Part shown: piece after piece, positions 1-5,349 of the stretch
How the letters are laid out: each line of letters opens with the position of its first letter
Numbering within the stretch: position 1 is the first letter of the stretch
Source: Acidobacteriaceae bacterium
Lineage (GTDB): Bacteria; Acidobacteriota; Terriglobia; Terriglobales; Acidobacteriaceae
Length of the DNA stretch: 6,389 bases
Direction of reading: 5' to 3'
Assembly: GCA_030042915.1 (NCBI GenBank)
Contig: JASHYS010000376.1
Span: forward strand, 1 to 6,389
Notes under the pieces: model-generated
What the model was told of the DNA's origin: nothing
What the model saw: the letters and a program-made list of their open reading frames with translations, nothing else
Databases searched by the model: none
Translations under genes and position numbers: made by a program

Positions 1-108
1 CTGCCGTGCAAAGTTCGCCCATCGGTGCTGCAGGGAAATGCGCGACGGCCAGCGCCGTGGCCGCCGTAGCTTACACTCATTAGGAACAGGTTTGAAAACG
101 GAGATTGC
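1..108. other. Left flank, gene content unresolved
   Basis: No complete gene fits here. One forward frame is open from base 2 to a TGA at 110-112 and would overlap the TTG start at 109 (TTGA overlap). Another forward frame ends with TAG at 81-83. On the minus strand a frame opening with ATG at 80-78 runs off the left edge but has no Shine-Dalgarno sequence. None has a recognisable protein signature. A 5-bp hairpin (ACGGC 45-49, GCCGT 54-58) has no T-run after it, so it is not a convincing terminator. Bases 100-103 (GGAG) are the ribosome binding site of the next gene. Confidence 0.4.
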
Positions 109-1182
109 TTGAAGAAGAGCCAATGGATTCTGGGGCTGGTGGTGCTGTTGGCGCTGGCCTGCCTGTTTGCCTATGAACAGCACGTGCACCCTTTCAATTG
201 GAGGCTCTTCGGAGAGGAGTTTCGCAAGGCTAGCTGGACAAAGGTGGCTATCGGCGCGGGGTGCATTTACCTGGCTTTTATTTTTCGTGCTGTGCGCTGG
301 GCGTGGTTCCTGCGGCCAACCAAGCGCGTGCCGCTTTTCTCTCTTGTCGGCACACAAGTGATGGGCTTCACTGCCGTGGCTCTCATCGGCCGGGTTGCTG
401 ACGTGGTGCGCCCCTATCTGGTGGCCAGGAAAACGGGCCTCAGCGTCGGCTCGCAGTTCGCGGTGTATGTGGTGGAGCGGCTCTTCGACGGCGGTTCGAT
501 CGCGCTGCTTCTGTGCTCTGCAATTTTGATTTCGCCGGCGGGAACGCTTCCGCATCAGGAGATCTTCAACAAGTTCGGCAAAGGCGGGCTGGCCCTCACC
601 GTGGCCGGCGCGTTGTTTCTGGTGGCCGTGAGAATGGCCGGCGACGCCATTGCTTCGTTCTTCGAGAAGGTGCTTGGTCTGTTCTCAAAGGCGCTGGGCC
701 GCGCGGTGGCCGACAAGATTCGCTCGTTTCATGCCGGCCTGGATACTTTGCGCACGCCCACGGATTTTCTGGTCGCGGTTTCGCTTTCACTGTCGATGTG
801 GTGCCTGATTACATGCGCATACGTTGAAGGGACCGGTGCGTTCATCACCACGGGGCAGGGAAGCACGCAGGCTCTGACGCGGTGCCTGGCGCTGATGGCG
901 GGCGGCGGCGCGGCCAGCATTTTTCAATTGCCGGTTCTGGGGTGGTTCACGCAGATCGCGGCGCTGGAAGTGATGTTGCGGCCGCTGTTCGGCATCAATC
1001 CTGAAGTCGCCATGGCTTGTGCCACGACGTTGCTGGTGATCACGTTCCTGGGCATCGCGCCGGTGGGCCTGGTGTGGGCGCAGTTCGACCACATCAACCT
1101 GCGTAAGGTGACGCTGGAAAGCGAGCACGCGGGGGAAGATCTGGCGGCGAATCAAGCCGCGACAACTGAAACATCGACGTAG
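109..1182 (+). CDS. Flippase-like / lysylphosphatidylglycerol synthase TM-domain membrane protein
   Basis: This is a 357-residue integral inner-membrane protein of the LPG_synthase_TM family (UPF0104, TIGR00374-like). Hydrophobic segments lie roughly at residues 6-22, 46-68, 79-98, 128-145, 158-175, 219-238, 255-275 and 300-325. The family signature is clear: an R95-x-x-D98-x-x-R101-P102 loop, then ERLFD at 123-127, followed by another membrane helix. Family members resemble the membrane half of MprF, which handles aminoacylated phospholipids, but most stand-alone copies have no proven substrate. The soluble aminoacyl-transferase domain of MprF is absent, so lipid aminoacylation should not be assumed. 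The tail after residue 335 is polar. The start is TTG at 109, chosen because GGAG at 100-103 lies 5 nt upstream and because it leaves a complete first helix with Lys2-Lys3 before it. The gene converges on the DUF502 gene, with the two stop codons touching. Confidence 0.88.
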   Translation: MKKSQWILGLVVLLALACLFAYEQHVHPFNWRLFGEEFRKASWTKVAIGAGCIYLAFIFRAVRWAWFLRPTKRVPLFSLVGTQVMGFTAVALIGRVADVVRPYLVARKTGLSVGSQFAVYVVERLFDGGSIALLLCSAILISPAGTLPHQEIFNKFGKGGLALTVAGALFLVAVRMAGDAIASFFEKVLGLFSKALGRAVADKIRSFHAGLDTLRTPTDFLVAVSLSLSMWCLITCAYVEGTGAFITTGQGSTQALTRCLALMAGGGAASIFQLPVLGWFTQIAALEVMLRPLFGINPEVAMACATTLLVITFLGIAPVGLVWAQFDHINLRKVTLESEHAGEDLAANQAATTETST

Positions 1183-1872
1183 TCATTGGGGTGGAATGGA
1201 GGCCGCGGTTGCACTGCCACCGCCGGCCGGCGCTTGCGAATACTGAATCGTCTCCGGCCCGACGGCGCCACCGGTCATGACCATGCTCATGGCCTGTTCC
1301 ATGGTCAAGTCCGTCTCGATCACGCGCTCCAGGGGAAGAATTTGCAGAAATGCCGAGGTGGGGTTGATGGCATTGGGCAGCAGCACGGCGGCGAGCGGCC
1401 TGCCACTGGCCGCGTCGCTCATGGTACGCGTAAGGAAACCGATGCTCTTCTGGCCGGGAATGGGAAAATCCACCAGCACCACTCGCTGGCTGGTGCCTTT
1501 TTTCACCATCATGGAATCAAGAAGCTGCCGCACCGATGTATATACCTTGGCTACGAAGGGCAACCGCTCCAGCAGCGTTTCAAACAGGTTGAAGACCTGG
1601 CGCCCTGCCACCACCGACGAAACACGGCCTACCACATAGAGCACAACCAGTGTGAGCAAAATGGCCAGCAGCGACTGCAGCCAGGGGGAGCGAAGCCAAT
1701 TGCCGGGAAAGATGACGGCCAGAAGCCTGACGATGGGCAATCCCGCCTTGGCCAGCTCCTGAAAGACGAAACTGAAGATCAGCCAGGTAACGAAAAGCGG
1801 GCCGATGGTAATGATTCCGGCAAGGATGTTCCGTTGCAAACTGCGCAGCGAGCGAGCAAACTGAGCATTCAC
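1183..1872 (-). CDS. DUF502 family membrane protein
   Basis: This is a two-helix inner-membrane protein of the DUF502 (PF04367) family, whose function is unknown. Residues here are counted from the upstream ATG at 1905 (240 aa). Membrane segments are at about 26-48 and 75-97. The family motifs are PFVAKVYTSVRQ (116-127), a FP-x-PG-x-x-SIGFLT stretch (147-159), LLPNAINPTSAFLQILP (175-191) and the MVMTGG end (208-213). The last 25 residues are a low-complexity Gly/Ala/Ser/Pro tail. I prefer the GTG at 1872-1870 (229 aa) because AGGAG at 1883-1879 lies exactly 6 nt before it. The in-frame ATG at 1878 touches that AGGAG. The ATG at 1905 has only a weak AGG 3 nt upstream, next to a hairpin. All three starts keep the full conserved domain. 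The protein is close to the usual family length. Confidence 0.9.
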   Translation of the reverse strand: MNAQFARSLRSLQRNILAGIITIGPLFVTWLIFSFVFQELAKAGLPIVRLLAVIFPGNWLRSPWLQSLLAILLTLVVLYVVGRVSSVVAGRQVFNLFETLLERLPFVAKVYTSVRQLLDSMMVKKGTSQRVVLVDFPIPGQKSIGFLTRTMSDAASGRPLAAVLLPNAINPTSAFLQILPLERVIETDLTMEQAMSMVMTGGAVGPETIQYSQAPAGGGSATAASIPPQ

Positions 1873-1878
1873 GTGCAT

Positions 1879-1883
1879 CTCCT
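1879..1883 (-). promoter_or_regulatory. Ribosome binding site deciding the DUF502 start
   Basis: AGGAG on the minus strand lies 6 nt upstream of GTG 1872. It abuts the ATG at 1878 and lies inside the coding region if translation begins at ATG 1905. This supports the shorter 229-residue product, but it is inference from spacing alone. Confidence 0.5.
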
Positions 1884-1912
1884 GGCTACGAGCATACGAC
1901 GCCATATACCTA

Positions 1913-1926
1913 GCCCGGAACCGGGC
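1913..1926. repeat. Small inverted repeat upstream of the DUF502 gene
   Basis: GCCCGG (1913-1918) and CCGGGC (1921-1926) are perfect 6-bp arms around AA. In the minus-strand transcript this could fold into a 5-bp stem with a GUUC loop. It lies just upstream of ATG 1905, where a ribosome binding site for that start would be expected. It could be an operator half-site pair, a leader hairpin or a chance GC-rich palindrome. Confidence 0.35.
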
Positions 1927-1944
1927 GGTGCCTCGGAAGGGGAG

Positions 1945-1973
1945 TTCACAACAGCGTAAAAATCAGCTATATA
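1945..1973 (+). promoter_or_regulatory. Predicted sigma70-like promoter for the repeat/coiled-coil gene
   Basis: The -35 box is TTCACA at 1945-1950 (5 of 6 to TTGACA). After a 17-nt spacer comes TATATA at 1968-1973 (4 of 6 to TATAAT). Transcription would start near 1980, giving a leader of about 40 nt before ATG 2021. The -10 lies in a perfect palindrome, CTATATATAG at 1967-1976, so it could also help open DNA for the divergent DUF502 gene. I could not find a well-spaced -35 box for that direction. Confidence 0.5.
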
Positions 1974-2010
1974 TAGGGAATTGCCCCCTCCATCGTTGTC
2001 GAGGCAGTAG

Positions 2011-2015
2011 AAGGA
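2011..2015 (+). promoter_or_regulatory. Ribosome binding site that sets the start at 2021
   Basis: AAGGA lies 5 nt upstream of ATG 2021. The reading frame is open back to an ATG at 1928, which would add 31 residues. Those would be translated from the promoter region itself and have no comparable ribosome binding site, so 2021 is the better start. Confidence 0.65.
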
Positions 2016-2020
2016 AAACC

Positions 2021-2881
2021 ATGAGCCAGGCGCAAGGTATTGAATTCACTGGTCGACTGCCCGAGAATTTGCCTGGGAACGGGCGTGAGAATGTGCCCGA
2101 GGCGCCGGTTGCCGATCTGGATCTCGAACCGCGGGTTGCCGGTTTGGAGCCCGAACCGCGGGTTGCCGGCTTGGAGCCCGAATCGCGGGCTGCCGGTTTG
2201 GAGCCTGGGCCGCGGGCTGCGTATCCGGAGCGTTATCCGGAGCGCGAGGCGCCCGCAACGGATTCGGAGCACGAGCCGCCGCAAGCCGAAATGCCGCATC
2301 CCCGGGCCGCCGGCTCGCCTTTGCAGATGGGCGCCAGCCGCCGCCAGCCGATGCCTGCCGAGAACGGTGCGGGCGGCCGGATTAAGCCGCCGGAGCCGGG
2401 CCGCGCACTCTCGGGCGCAACCCCTGCTGCCACGGCGGAGCCTTCCAGCCTGCAGCGGATTGTCAACGTGGTGCGTGCGGCTCTTCCCATCGTGCAGCGC
2501 CTGCTGCCTCTGCTCGACGGCAACATTGCCACCGGCATCAGCAATCTGATCGCGCCGCCGGCGCAACCGCCGGCGCCCCTTGCGCCAAAGATCGACCTGG
2601 CACCCATCGAGGATCGGGTTGCCGAGCTGCGCATTCAACATCGCGGCTTGCGCGACCAGATCATGGAACAAAACACCTCGCTGAAGCGCGTCGAGGATCA
2701 ACTCGACATGGTGCGCGAAGCCACCGACCGCAATACGCTGGAGCAGCAGGAGCTGCTCGAAGACCTGAAGGCCTTCGGAAACAAGGTGAAGCTGGTCGCC
2801 ATCATTACGCTGGGCCTGGTTTTCCTGGGAATTGCAGTCAATCTGTATCTCGTTTTCCGCATCAAAAGCATATTTCCCTGA
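2021..2881 (+). CDS. Unrecognised tail-anchored protein with 9-residue repeats and a coiled coil
   Basis: This is a 286-residue protein I cannot assign to a named family. In order it shows: a polar start (1-32); four tandem 9-residue repeats of the form L-E-P-x-P/S-R-x-A-G (33-68); a YPERYPERE repeat (68-76); a disordered Pro/Ala/Glu/Arg region (77-140); a hydrophobic helical patch containing VRAALPIVQRLLPLLDG (151-167); a Pro-rich linker (179-190); a charged coiled coil (about 193-252); and one membrane helix (about 257-278) ending with FRIKSIFP. There is no signal peptide, so the likely topology is N-terminus in the cytoplasm with a C-terminal anchor. The 142-286 part looks like the conserved core, while the repeat part looks fast-changing. 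It has its own predicted promoter at 1945-1973 and lies 113 nt before the next gene. A membrane-tethered scaffold or spacer role is speculation. Confidence 0.8.
   Translation: MSQAQGIEFTGRLPENLPGNGRENVPEAPVADLDLEPRVAGLEPEPRVAGLEPESRAAGLEPGPRAAYPERYPEREAPATDSEHEPPQAEMPHPRAAGSPLQMGASRRQPMPAENGAGGRIKPPEPGRALSGATPAATAEPSSLQRIVNVVRAALPIVQRLLPLLDGNIATGISNLIAPPAQPPAPLAPKIDLAPIEDRVAELRIQHRGLRDQIMEQNTSLKRVEDQLDMVREATDRNTLEQQELLEDLKAFGNKVKLVAIITLGLVFLGIAVNLYLVFRIKSIFP
2117..2224 (+). repeat. Four tandem 27-bp in-frame repeats
   Basis: Units start at 2117, 2144, 2171 and 2198. Each encodes nine residues on the pattern L-E-P-E-P-R-V/A-A-G. The second and third units differ at only 3 of 27 bases, while the outer two are more diverged, as expected for expansion by slippage or unequal recombination. 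A 12-bp tandem duplication (2222-2245) encoding YPERYPER follows directly. Because 27 is a multiple of 3, copy-number change would not break the frame. Confidence 0.85.
2557..2574 (+). repeat. GC-rich hairpin at the Pro-rich linker
   Basis: GCCGGCG (2557-2563) and CGCCGGC (2568-2574) form a perfect 7-bp stem with a CAAC loop. The stretch also contains a 10-bp direct repeat (2555-2564 and 2567-2576). It encodes the PPAQPPAP linker between the helical patch and the coiled coil, so Pro/Ala codon use is a sufficient explanation for much of it. Confidence 0.4.
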
Positions 2882-2958
2882 TGCCGGACCAGCGCCAGTA
2901 GGCGGCGACCTGAACTATCTTTGGGTGTATCAGCCGCAATAGGCCGCTACGATCATTC

Positions 2959-2973
2959 TCTGAAAAATTCAGA
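2959..2973. promoter_or_regulatory. Operator-like dyad upstream of the TIGR03435 gene
   Basis: TCTGAA (2959-2964) and TTCAGA (2968-2973) are perfect 6-bp arms around AAA, 21 nt before ATG 2995. It is the most AT-rich part of the 113-nt intergenic region. The size and position suit a repressor site near a promoter, but I could not identify a convincing -35/-10 pair beside it. Confidence 0.3.
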
Positions 2974-2994
2974 ACCGAATCATGCTCCACACGT

Positions 2995-3870
2995 ATGATG
3001 CCCAGAAGGAGTTCTACGCCTGTGCTTCCCGTCTTTCCCCGGCATGCAGGTTTGCTCGCTGCTCTCATCTTGATGGCTGGCGTCAGTGCTCACGCGCAGG
3101 CGCCGATTGTGGAGGAGCCCGGCTATACGCCCACGCTCACCTTTGACGTGGCCACCATTCGCCCTTCGGCGCTGGCGGATGCCGGCTTCCATGTCTCCGT
3201 CTCCAGTCCGCCCCACTCCAGCCGTTTCGAAGCCACAAACCTCACGATCAAGACGCTTATCCAGATCGCTTACGGCTTCGAGGCTCCGGTTGTCGGCGCA
3301 CCGGACTGGATCACGGACACGTTTTACGACATCAAGGCGCGATCGGACGACGCCGCTGATGCCAGGCTGGCCAAGCTCCCCACGAACGAGGCGCGGCTGG
3401 AAAAGCGAAACGCGATTCGCGTGCTGTTGGCCGAGCGCCTGGGCCTGCAGACGCATCTTGAAACGCGCGACAGCTCAATCTACAACCTGGTTGTGGCCAA
3501 GGGCGGCGTCAAGCTGCAGCCAGTGCCTCCGCCGCCAGACGGCGGAGCGCCTGCCTCGCCGCCGCCCGCCGATGTCCAGGCGCATGGATCTCCGCATGGC
3601 CTGGAGTTCGTGGGATCGAATGCTTCGATGCGGGCCATCACCGGCATCCTGAGCGCGATGGTAGAAGCGCCCGTCCTCGACAAGACCGGCCTGACCGGAA
3701 GCTACAATTACACACTTCAATTTGGCCGCGAGTGGTCAGCGAACGATCCCGATGGCTGGCCTTCGATCTTCACTGCGGTTGAGGAACAGATGGGATTGAA
3801 ACTCGAGGCCGTACACGCGTCGGTGCCGAATCTGGTGGTCGACCATATCACGAAGCCAACTGAGAACTGA
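2995..3870 (+). CDS. Secreted TIGR03435 family protein
   Basis: This is a 291-residue exported protein of the TIGR03435 family, which is known mainly from soil Acidobacteria, often in many paralogous copies, and has no established function. A signal peptide is clear: Arg16-His17, hydrophobic residues 18-32, then a likely AHA cleavage after residue 34. Family landmarks are FDVATIRPS (50-58), RFEATNLTIKTLIQIAYG (77-94), the G101-A-P-D-W105 block, LLAERLGLQTHLETRDSSIYNLVVAKGGVKL (144-174), VLDKTGLTGSYNYTLQF (227-243) and the end LGL-like MGLKLEA...VVDHITKPTEN (266-291). A Pro-rich loop lies at 177-193. The start is uncertain: ATG 2995 and ATG 2998 have no good ribosome binding site, while AAGGAG at 3006-3011 lies 10 nt before an in-frame GTG at 3022, which would still give a complete signal peptide. 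Length is normal for a stand-alone member, and it is not fused to a BlaR1/M56 domain. Confidence 0.9.
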   Translation: MMPRRSSTPVLPVFPRHAGLLAALILMAGVSAHAQAPIVEEPGYTPTLTFDVATIRPSALADAGFHVSVSSPPHSSRFEATNLTIKTLIQIAYGFEAPVVGAPDWITDTFYDIKARSDDAADARLAKLPTNEARLEKRNAIRVLLAERLGLQTHLETRDSSIYNLVVAKGGVKLQPVPPPPDGGAPASPPPADVQAHGSPHGLEFVGSNASMRAITGILSAMVEAPVLDKTGLTGSYNYTLQFGREWSANDPDGWPSIFTAVEEQMGLKLEAVHASVPNLVVDHITKPTEN

Positions 3871-3892
3871 TGGGCGCAATCTTCCTGTGCGG

Positions 3893-3924
3893 GCTCCTTA
3901 TGGGCAGCTCCCATTTAAAGGAGC
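3893..3924. terminator. Hairpin at the convergent gene junction, possible bidirectional terminator
   Basis: GCTCCTT (3893-3899) pairs with AAGGAGC (3918-3924). Inside it ATGGG (3900-3904) pairs with CCCAT (3910-3914) around a CAGCT loop. A 3-nt bulge (3915-3917) lies on one side, giving 12 bp in all. It lies 22 nt past the TIGR03435 stop codon and spans the stop codon of the convergent gene at 3898-3900. No strong T-run follows on either strand, so it is not a textbook intrinsic terminator. It could instead act as an mRNA 3'-end stabiliser for both transcripts. Confidence 0.4.
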
Positions 3925-5349
3925 GCATTTCTGGCAAACGCCTCTCACTACACTGCAACAGCTCTCTCCGGCCTTGCACACGACGCCTTTCCCCCCGCTG
4001 CCTCCTCCGGGCGGCGATTTTTGCGGCGTGCCCGGCACTGTCACATCGCCGGTGCAAGACCCTGCAGGTATGGGCACTGAGCCGCTGGCGTTGCTTTCAC
4101 CGAAGACCAGCGCGGGTCCTGGTCCACTTGACCACGGTCCCGCGACCCCGTTACCGGGCTGCGTGCTCACCACATCCACCGTTTTGCGCGCGTCAATGGC
4201 TGCGTTGACGGGGATCGTCTGCAATTCCGTAAGTGGCAGGTTGTTGGTCTCGCTGGTGATTTGGCCCGGGTCGCAGAGCGGAGCACTGACGGTTCCACTG
4301 TCCACAACAATCCGCACAACCAGGCTCGTTCCGGTATTGAAGACGGCCTCGTTCCCGCCGCCATCCCCAAGCACATTGAACTCGACCTGGTTCCATTTCT
4401 GCCCGAGTTCGGGCAGAATATTATCGCCCGGCGCGGAATACGCCTTGCCTTCAATCGTGAAAGTCACTTCATCGTTCACGTCCGCGACACCGGCCGCATC
4501 GCCCGTCAGTTTCATGAATCCCAGATCTTCAATCACGTAGGGCAGGAAATTCACTGAGTTCTGGCTATAGATCTGGCAATTGTTACCCACTTGCTGCCAT
4601 CCCGACGGGCAATTTGGGCCGTAGCTGATCAAGTTGTACTGAATGACCGCGCAGGCCGGGAATGCGGAAACCGGGCAGGTGTTATTGGTCTCGCAGAAAG
4701 GCCACGGCTCTCCACTCGAGCAGGCCCTGTTGGTGAAGATGAACTGCTCCCAGCCCAGGCACTTGGGGTGGTTTCCGCACACCGAAGTGGCAAACTTGTT
4801 GCTGTTGAGCTGCAGGGAGAAGTCGTTCTTCAGATCCGAGGAGGTACACGTCGGGTTAGCAGGGCACTTGCCATTCGGGCACTGCACACCGCATTCGCCC
4901 TTAACGTACACGCTGTCGAACGATCCTTCCGCCCAGGAGACCATCCCTGATGCAGGCTCCGCGATTAAATCGGAACCGCCGTCTGCGGGAAGAAATGAAA
5001 CCTTTTTAGGCGGTTTCCCGCAGGGCATTTCGGTCCATTTTGTATCGGGATAAGTTGCGGTGAAGCACGCCTTCTTCGGCCGCTTGGTGTGCACGATTGC
5101 CTGGCGCCAGCGCTCCAGCTCATCTGCGCTCGGCTTGGGCTGCGCTGCAGTGGAGGGCTTGGCGGCAGTATTGGTTTCCGCCGGCTTCGGCGCCTGCTCC
5201 GCCTGTGGCGGCCCGCCGATTCCAATAGCCCAACTGGCGGTAGCCGGCAATGCGGCGAATGTGGCCGCGGCAATTACCGCGCATGCGCGCAGAACCGCTG
5301 ACGACAGGGCGCGCTGTTTGTGCAGCGAGCCCGCACTTGGCTTATCCAT
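3898..5349 (-). CDS. Secreted Cys-rich protein of unknown function
   Basis: This is a 483-residue exported protein. Residues 1-41 look like a signal peptide: basic start, hydrophobic 18-36, then cleavage near ATA38 or SWA41. A Pro/Ala/Lys linker follows (47-75). The main domain (about 90-420) has paired cysteines and motifs including SWAEGSFDSVYVKGECGVQC (138-157), DFSLQLNSNKF (176-186), CLGWEQFIFTN (197-207), the IQYNLISYGPNCPSGW stretch (236-251), NQVEFNVLGDGGGNEAVFNTG (320-340) and ALVFGESNAS (413-422). From memory, this pattern recurs in unnamed secreted proteins of soil bacteria; I know no function. After a Gly-rich linker (447-454) comes a six-cysteine tail. The mature part has 22 cysteines, an even number, as expected for disulfides. 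The gene is downstream of murQ by 99 nt. GGGAGG at 5359-5354 is its ribosome binding site and is buried in a hairpin. Confidence 0.85.
   Translation of the reverse strand: MDKPSAGSLHKQRALSSAVLRACAVIAAATFAALPATASWAIGIGGPPQAEQAPKPAETNTAAKPSTAAQPKPSADELERWRQAIVHTKRPKKACFTATYPDTKWTEMPCGKPPKKVSFLPADGGSDLIAEPASGMVSWAEGSFDSVYVKGECGVQCPNGKCPANPTCTSSDLKNDFSLQLNSNKFATSVCGNHPKCLGWEQFIFTNRACSSGEPWPFCETNNTCPVSAFPACAVIQYNLISYGPNCPSGWQQVGNNCQIYSQNSVNFLPYVIEDLGFMKLTGDAAGVADVNDEVTFTIEGKAYSAPGDNILPELGQKWNQVEFNVLGDGGGNEAVFNTGTSLVVRIVVDSGTVSAPLCDPGQITSETNNLPLTELQTIPVNAAIDARKTVDVVSTQPGNGVAGPWSSGPGPALVFGESNASGSVPIPAGSCTGDVTVPGTPQKSPPGGGSGGKGVVCKAGESCCSVVRGVCQKCAPLNGSCP
4397..4418. repeat. Perfect inverted repeat with 10-bp arms inside the secreted-protein gene
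   Basis: TTCTGCCCGA (4397-4406) and TCGGGCAGAA (4409-4418) are exact reverse complements around GT. On the coding (minus) strand it covers codons for ILPELGQKW. In RNA it would fold into a 9-bp stem with a 4-nt loop. Arms this long with no mismatch are uncommon by chance in a window of this size. Confidence 0.7.

Noticed and set aside
1..80. Reverse-strand gene starting with ATG at 80
   Set aside because: No Shine-Dalgarno sequence, no recognisable protein, and only 28 nt would be left for two divergent promoters.
1221..1232. Perfect 12-bp palindrome CGCCGGCCGGCG as a regulatory site
   Set aside because: It lies in the low-complexity Gly/Ala tail of the DUF502 gene, where GC-rich codons produce such palindromes easily.
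1186..1959. Long forward open frame (257 codons) opposite the DUF502 gene
   Set aside because: It is antisense to a well-supported family member, is rich in His/Gln/Gly without domains, and extends across the divergent promoter region. It is a GC-driven shadow.
1928..2020. N-terminal extension of the repeat protein to ATG 1928
   Set aside because: The extra 31 residues are encoded by the promoter and leader region, and AAGGA at 2011-2015 points to ATG 2021.
2040..2549. Second forward frame with WSPNRGLP repeats
   Set aside because: It is another shadow of the same 27-bp array, Arg/Pro-rich, and ends before the conserved C-terminal half of the real gene.
1967..2701. Reverse-strand frame with GNPRFGLQ-like repeats opposite the repeat-protein gene
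   Set aside because: The apparent repeat protein is only the reverse reading of the 27-bp repeat array, which is periodic in every frame. It has no ribosome binding site or family match, while the forward frame has a promoter, a ribosome binding site, a coiled coil and a membrane helix.
3887..4540. Forward frame of 217 codons opposite the secreted-protein gene
   Set aside because: It has a Pro/Ser/Thr-rich composition with no signal, domain or good ribosome binding site. The reverse frame has a signal peptide and an ordered cysteine pattern.
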